From positions 1 through 5,613 of the forward strand of contig DFKM01000206.1 of assembly GCA_002373555.1 (NCBI GenBank): a stretch of DNA of 5,613 nucleotides, read 5' to 3'. The stretch is from Lachnospiraceae bacterium UBA3645. GTDB lineage: Bacteria > Bacillota > Clostridia > Lachnospirales > Lachnospiraceae. Shown here piece by piece: positions 5,251-5,613 of the stretch; positions within the stretch are counted from its first letter, which is position 1, and every line of letters begins with the position of its first letter. The notes below the pieces were generated by a model that saw only the letters and a program-made list of their open reading frames with translations, was not told where the DNA came from and did no database searches. The position numbers were made by a program, and so were the translations under genes.

Positions 5251-5312
5251 AGTTAATTCCATACAATTAAAATTATTGACATCAATTAACTATTAGCGTA
5301 TACTAACATAGT
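5251..5312. promoter_or_regulatory. Inverted repeats over feoA promoter, candidate metal-repressor operators
   Basis: AGTTAATT (5251-5258) and AATTAACT (5284-5291) are perfect inverse complements flanking the -35. Over the -10, an interrupted 24-bp palindrome has ACTAT (5289-5293), GTATAC (5298-5303, centre) and ATAGT (5308-5312). TTAG-N6-CTAA (5293-5306) overlaps it. Iron uptake genes are commonly repressed by Fur or by DtxR/MntR-type proteins, and TTA/TAA half-sites such as AATTAACT resemble sites of the latter family. The exact regulator cannot be decided from sequence. Confidence 0.5.
5276..5304 (+). promoter_or_regulatory. Near-consensus sigma-A promoter for feoA
   Basis: A perfect TTGACA (5276-5281), a 17-nt spacer and TATACT (5299-5304, five of six to consensus). 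The predicted start is near 5311, leaving a leader of about 67 nt that contains the palindrome CTTCCGGAAG (5333-5342). Such a strong promoter overlapped by inverted repeats fits a gene that is repressed when iron is plentiful. Confidence 0.9.
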
Positions 5313-5364
5313 CATGAGTTAGCTGAAACTTTCTTCCGGAAGTTCACGTTAACACAGGTAAAAC

Positions 5365-5369
5365 GGAGG
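5365..5369 (+). promoter_or_regulatory. Ribosome binding site of feoA
   Basis: GGAGG with an 8-nt gap to ATG 5378. A second ATG follows directly at 5381, 11 nt away; the first has the better spacing. Confidence 0.8.
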
Positions 5370-5377
5370 TAACTGCT

Positions 5378-5596
5378 ATGATGCCGATTACGATGGCAAA
5401 ACCCGGAGAGCGTGTTCAGGTCAAGCGCCTTGCGGGAAAGGATGAAGTCAGACGTCATCTGAACGAGCTGGGCCTGGTGGAAGGCGATTATGTGACCGTT
5501 ATCCAGAACAACAACGGGAACCTGATCATGCAGGTCAAGGACGGGCGGATCGCGCTGGATGAGAAACTCGCCATGCGTATTCAGTTCTATAAGTAA
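5378..5596 (+). CDS. feoA: FeoA, ferrous iron transport accessory protein
   Basis: A 72-residue cytoplasmic protein of the FeoA family, close to the usual 70-85 residues. FeoA is an SH3-like beta-barrel that acts with the FeoB GTPase permease in Fe2+ uptake. Typical features are the opening MAKPGERVQVKRLAG (6-20), the helix with the HLNELGLVEGDYVTVI pattern (27-42, matching the family's L-x-x-LGL-x-x-G-x-x-V), the turn NNNGNLIMQVKDGRIALDEK (44-63), and the closing AMRIQFYK (65-72), matching the family's A-x-x-I ending. There is no signal peptide or membrane segment, as expected. It starts a new transcription unit with its own promoter. The window ends 17 bp after the stop, so feoB or a second feoA, often next in Firmicutes, cannot be seen. 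Confidence 0.93.
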   Translation: MMPITMAKPGERVQVKRLAGKDEVRRHLNELGLVEGDYVTVIQNNNGNLIMQVKDGRIALDEKLAMRIQFYK

Positions 5597-5613
5597 TTGC
5601 GAAACTCGCTCCG

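Noticed and set aside
5333..5342. Palindrome CTTCCGGAAG in the feoA leader
   Set aside because: It has no loop, so it cannot form a good hairpin by itself. It could be a DNA site, but nothing else supports it.

Overview
The window looks like chromosomal DNA of a fairly GC-rich anaerobic Firmicute, most likely Clostridia and possibly a Lachnospiraceae relative. The reasons are a methionine synthase without a C-terminal reactivation domain, a small stand-alone FeoA, a degenerate phosphoribosyltransferase-like protein of a kind I recall from Lachnospiraceae, canonical sigma-A promoters and a classic intrinsic terminator. The assignment is by recall and inference, not by search. All four genes lie on the plus strand.

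Layout. Positions 1-396 hold a purine-rich tandem array: four 74-bp units (1-296), a strongly diverged fifth unit (297-370) and a final half-site (386-395). The array is cut by the window edge. Each unit carries an inverted pair, GTCAC and GTGAC, at constant spacing. In unit 5 the stem sequence has changed on both arms but pairing is kept, which suggests a structured RNA. Positions 422-2899 encode cobalamin-dependent methionine synthase (metH). Positions 2900-3048 hold a strong promoter and a short, highly structured leader. Positions 3049-4314 encode an ArsB/NhaD-type ion permease. Positions 4476-5123 encode a phosphoribosyltransferase-like protein whose PRPP-binding acidic pair is missing. 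It has its own promoter with a 12-bp palindrome between -35 and -10, and ends at a strong terminator (5147-5175). Positions 5378-5596 encode FeoA behind a near-consensus promoter overlapped by inverted repeats. A feoB or second feoA probably follows beyond the edge.

The genes appear to be separate transcription units rather than one pathway: methionine synthesis, ion transport, a nucleotide-related or regulatory protein, and ferrous iron uptake. The least explained parts are the 74-bp array upstream of metH and the permease leader. In that leader a good Shine-Dalgarno sequence sits 57 nt from the annotated start, with two hairpins between them. I found no mobile element, CRISPR, tRNA or rRNA.
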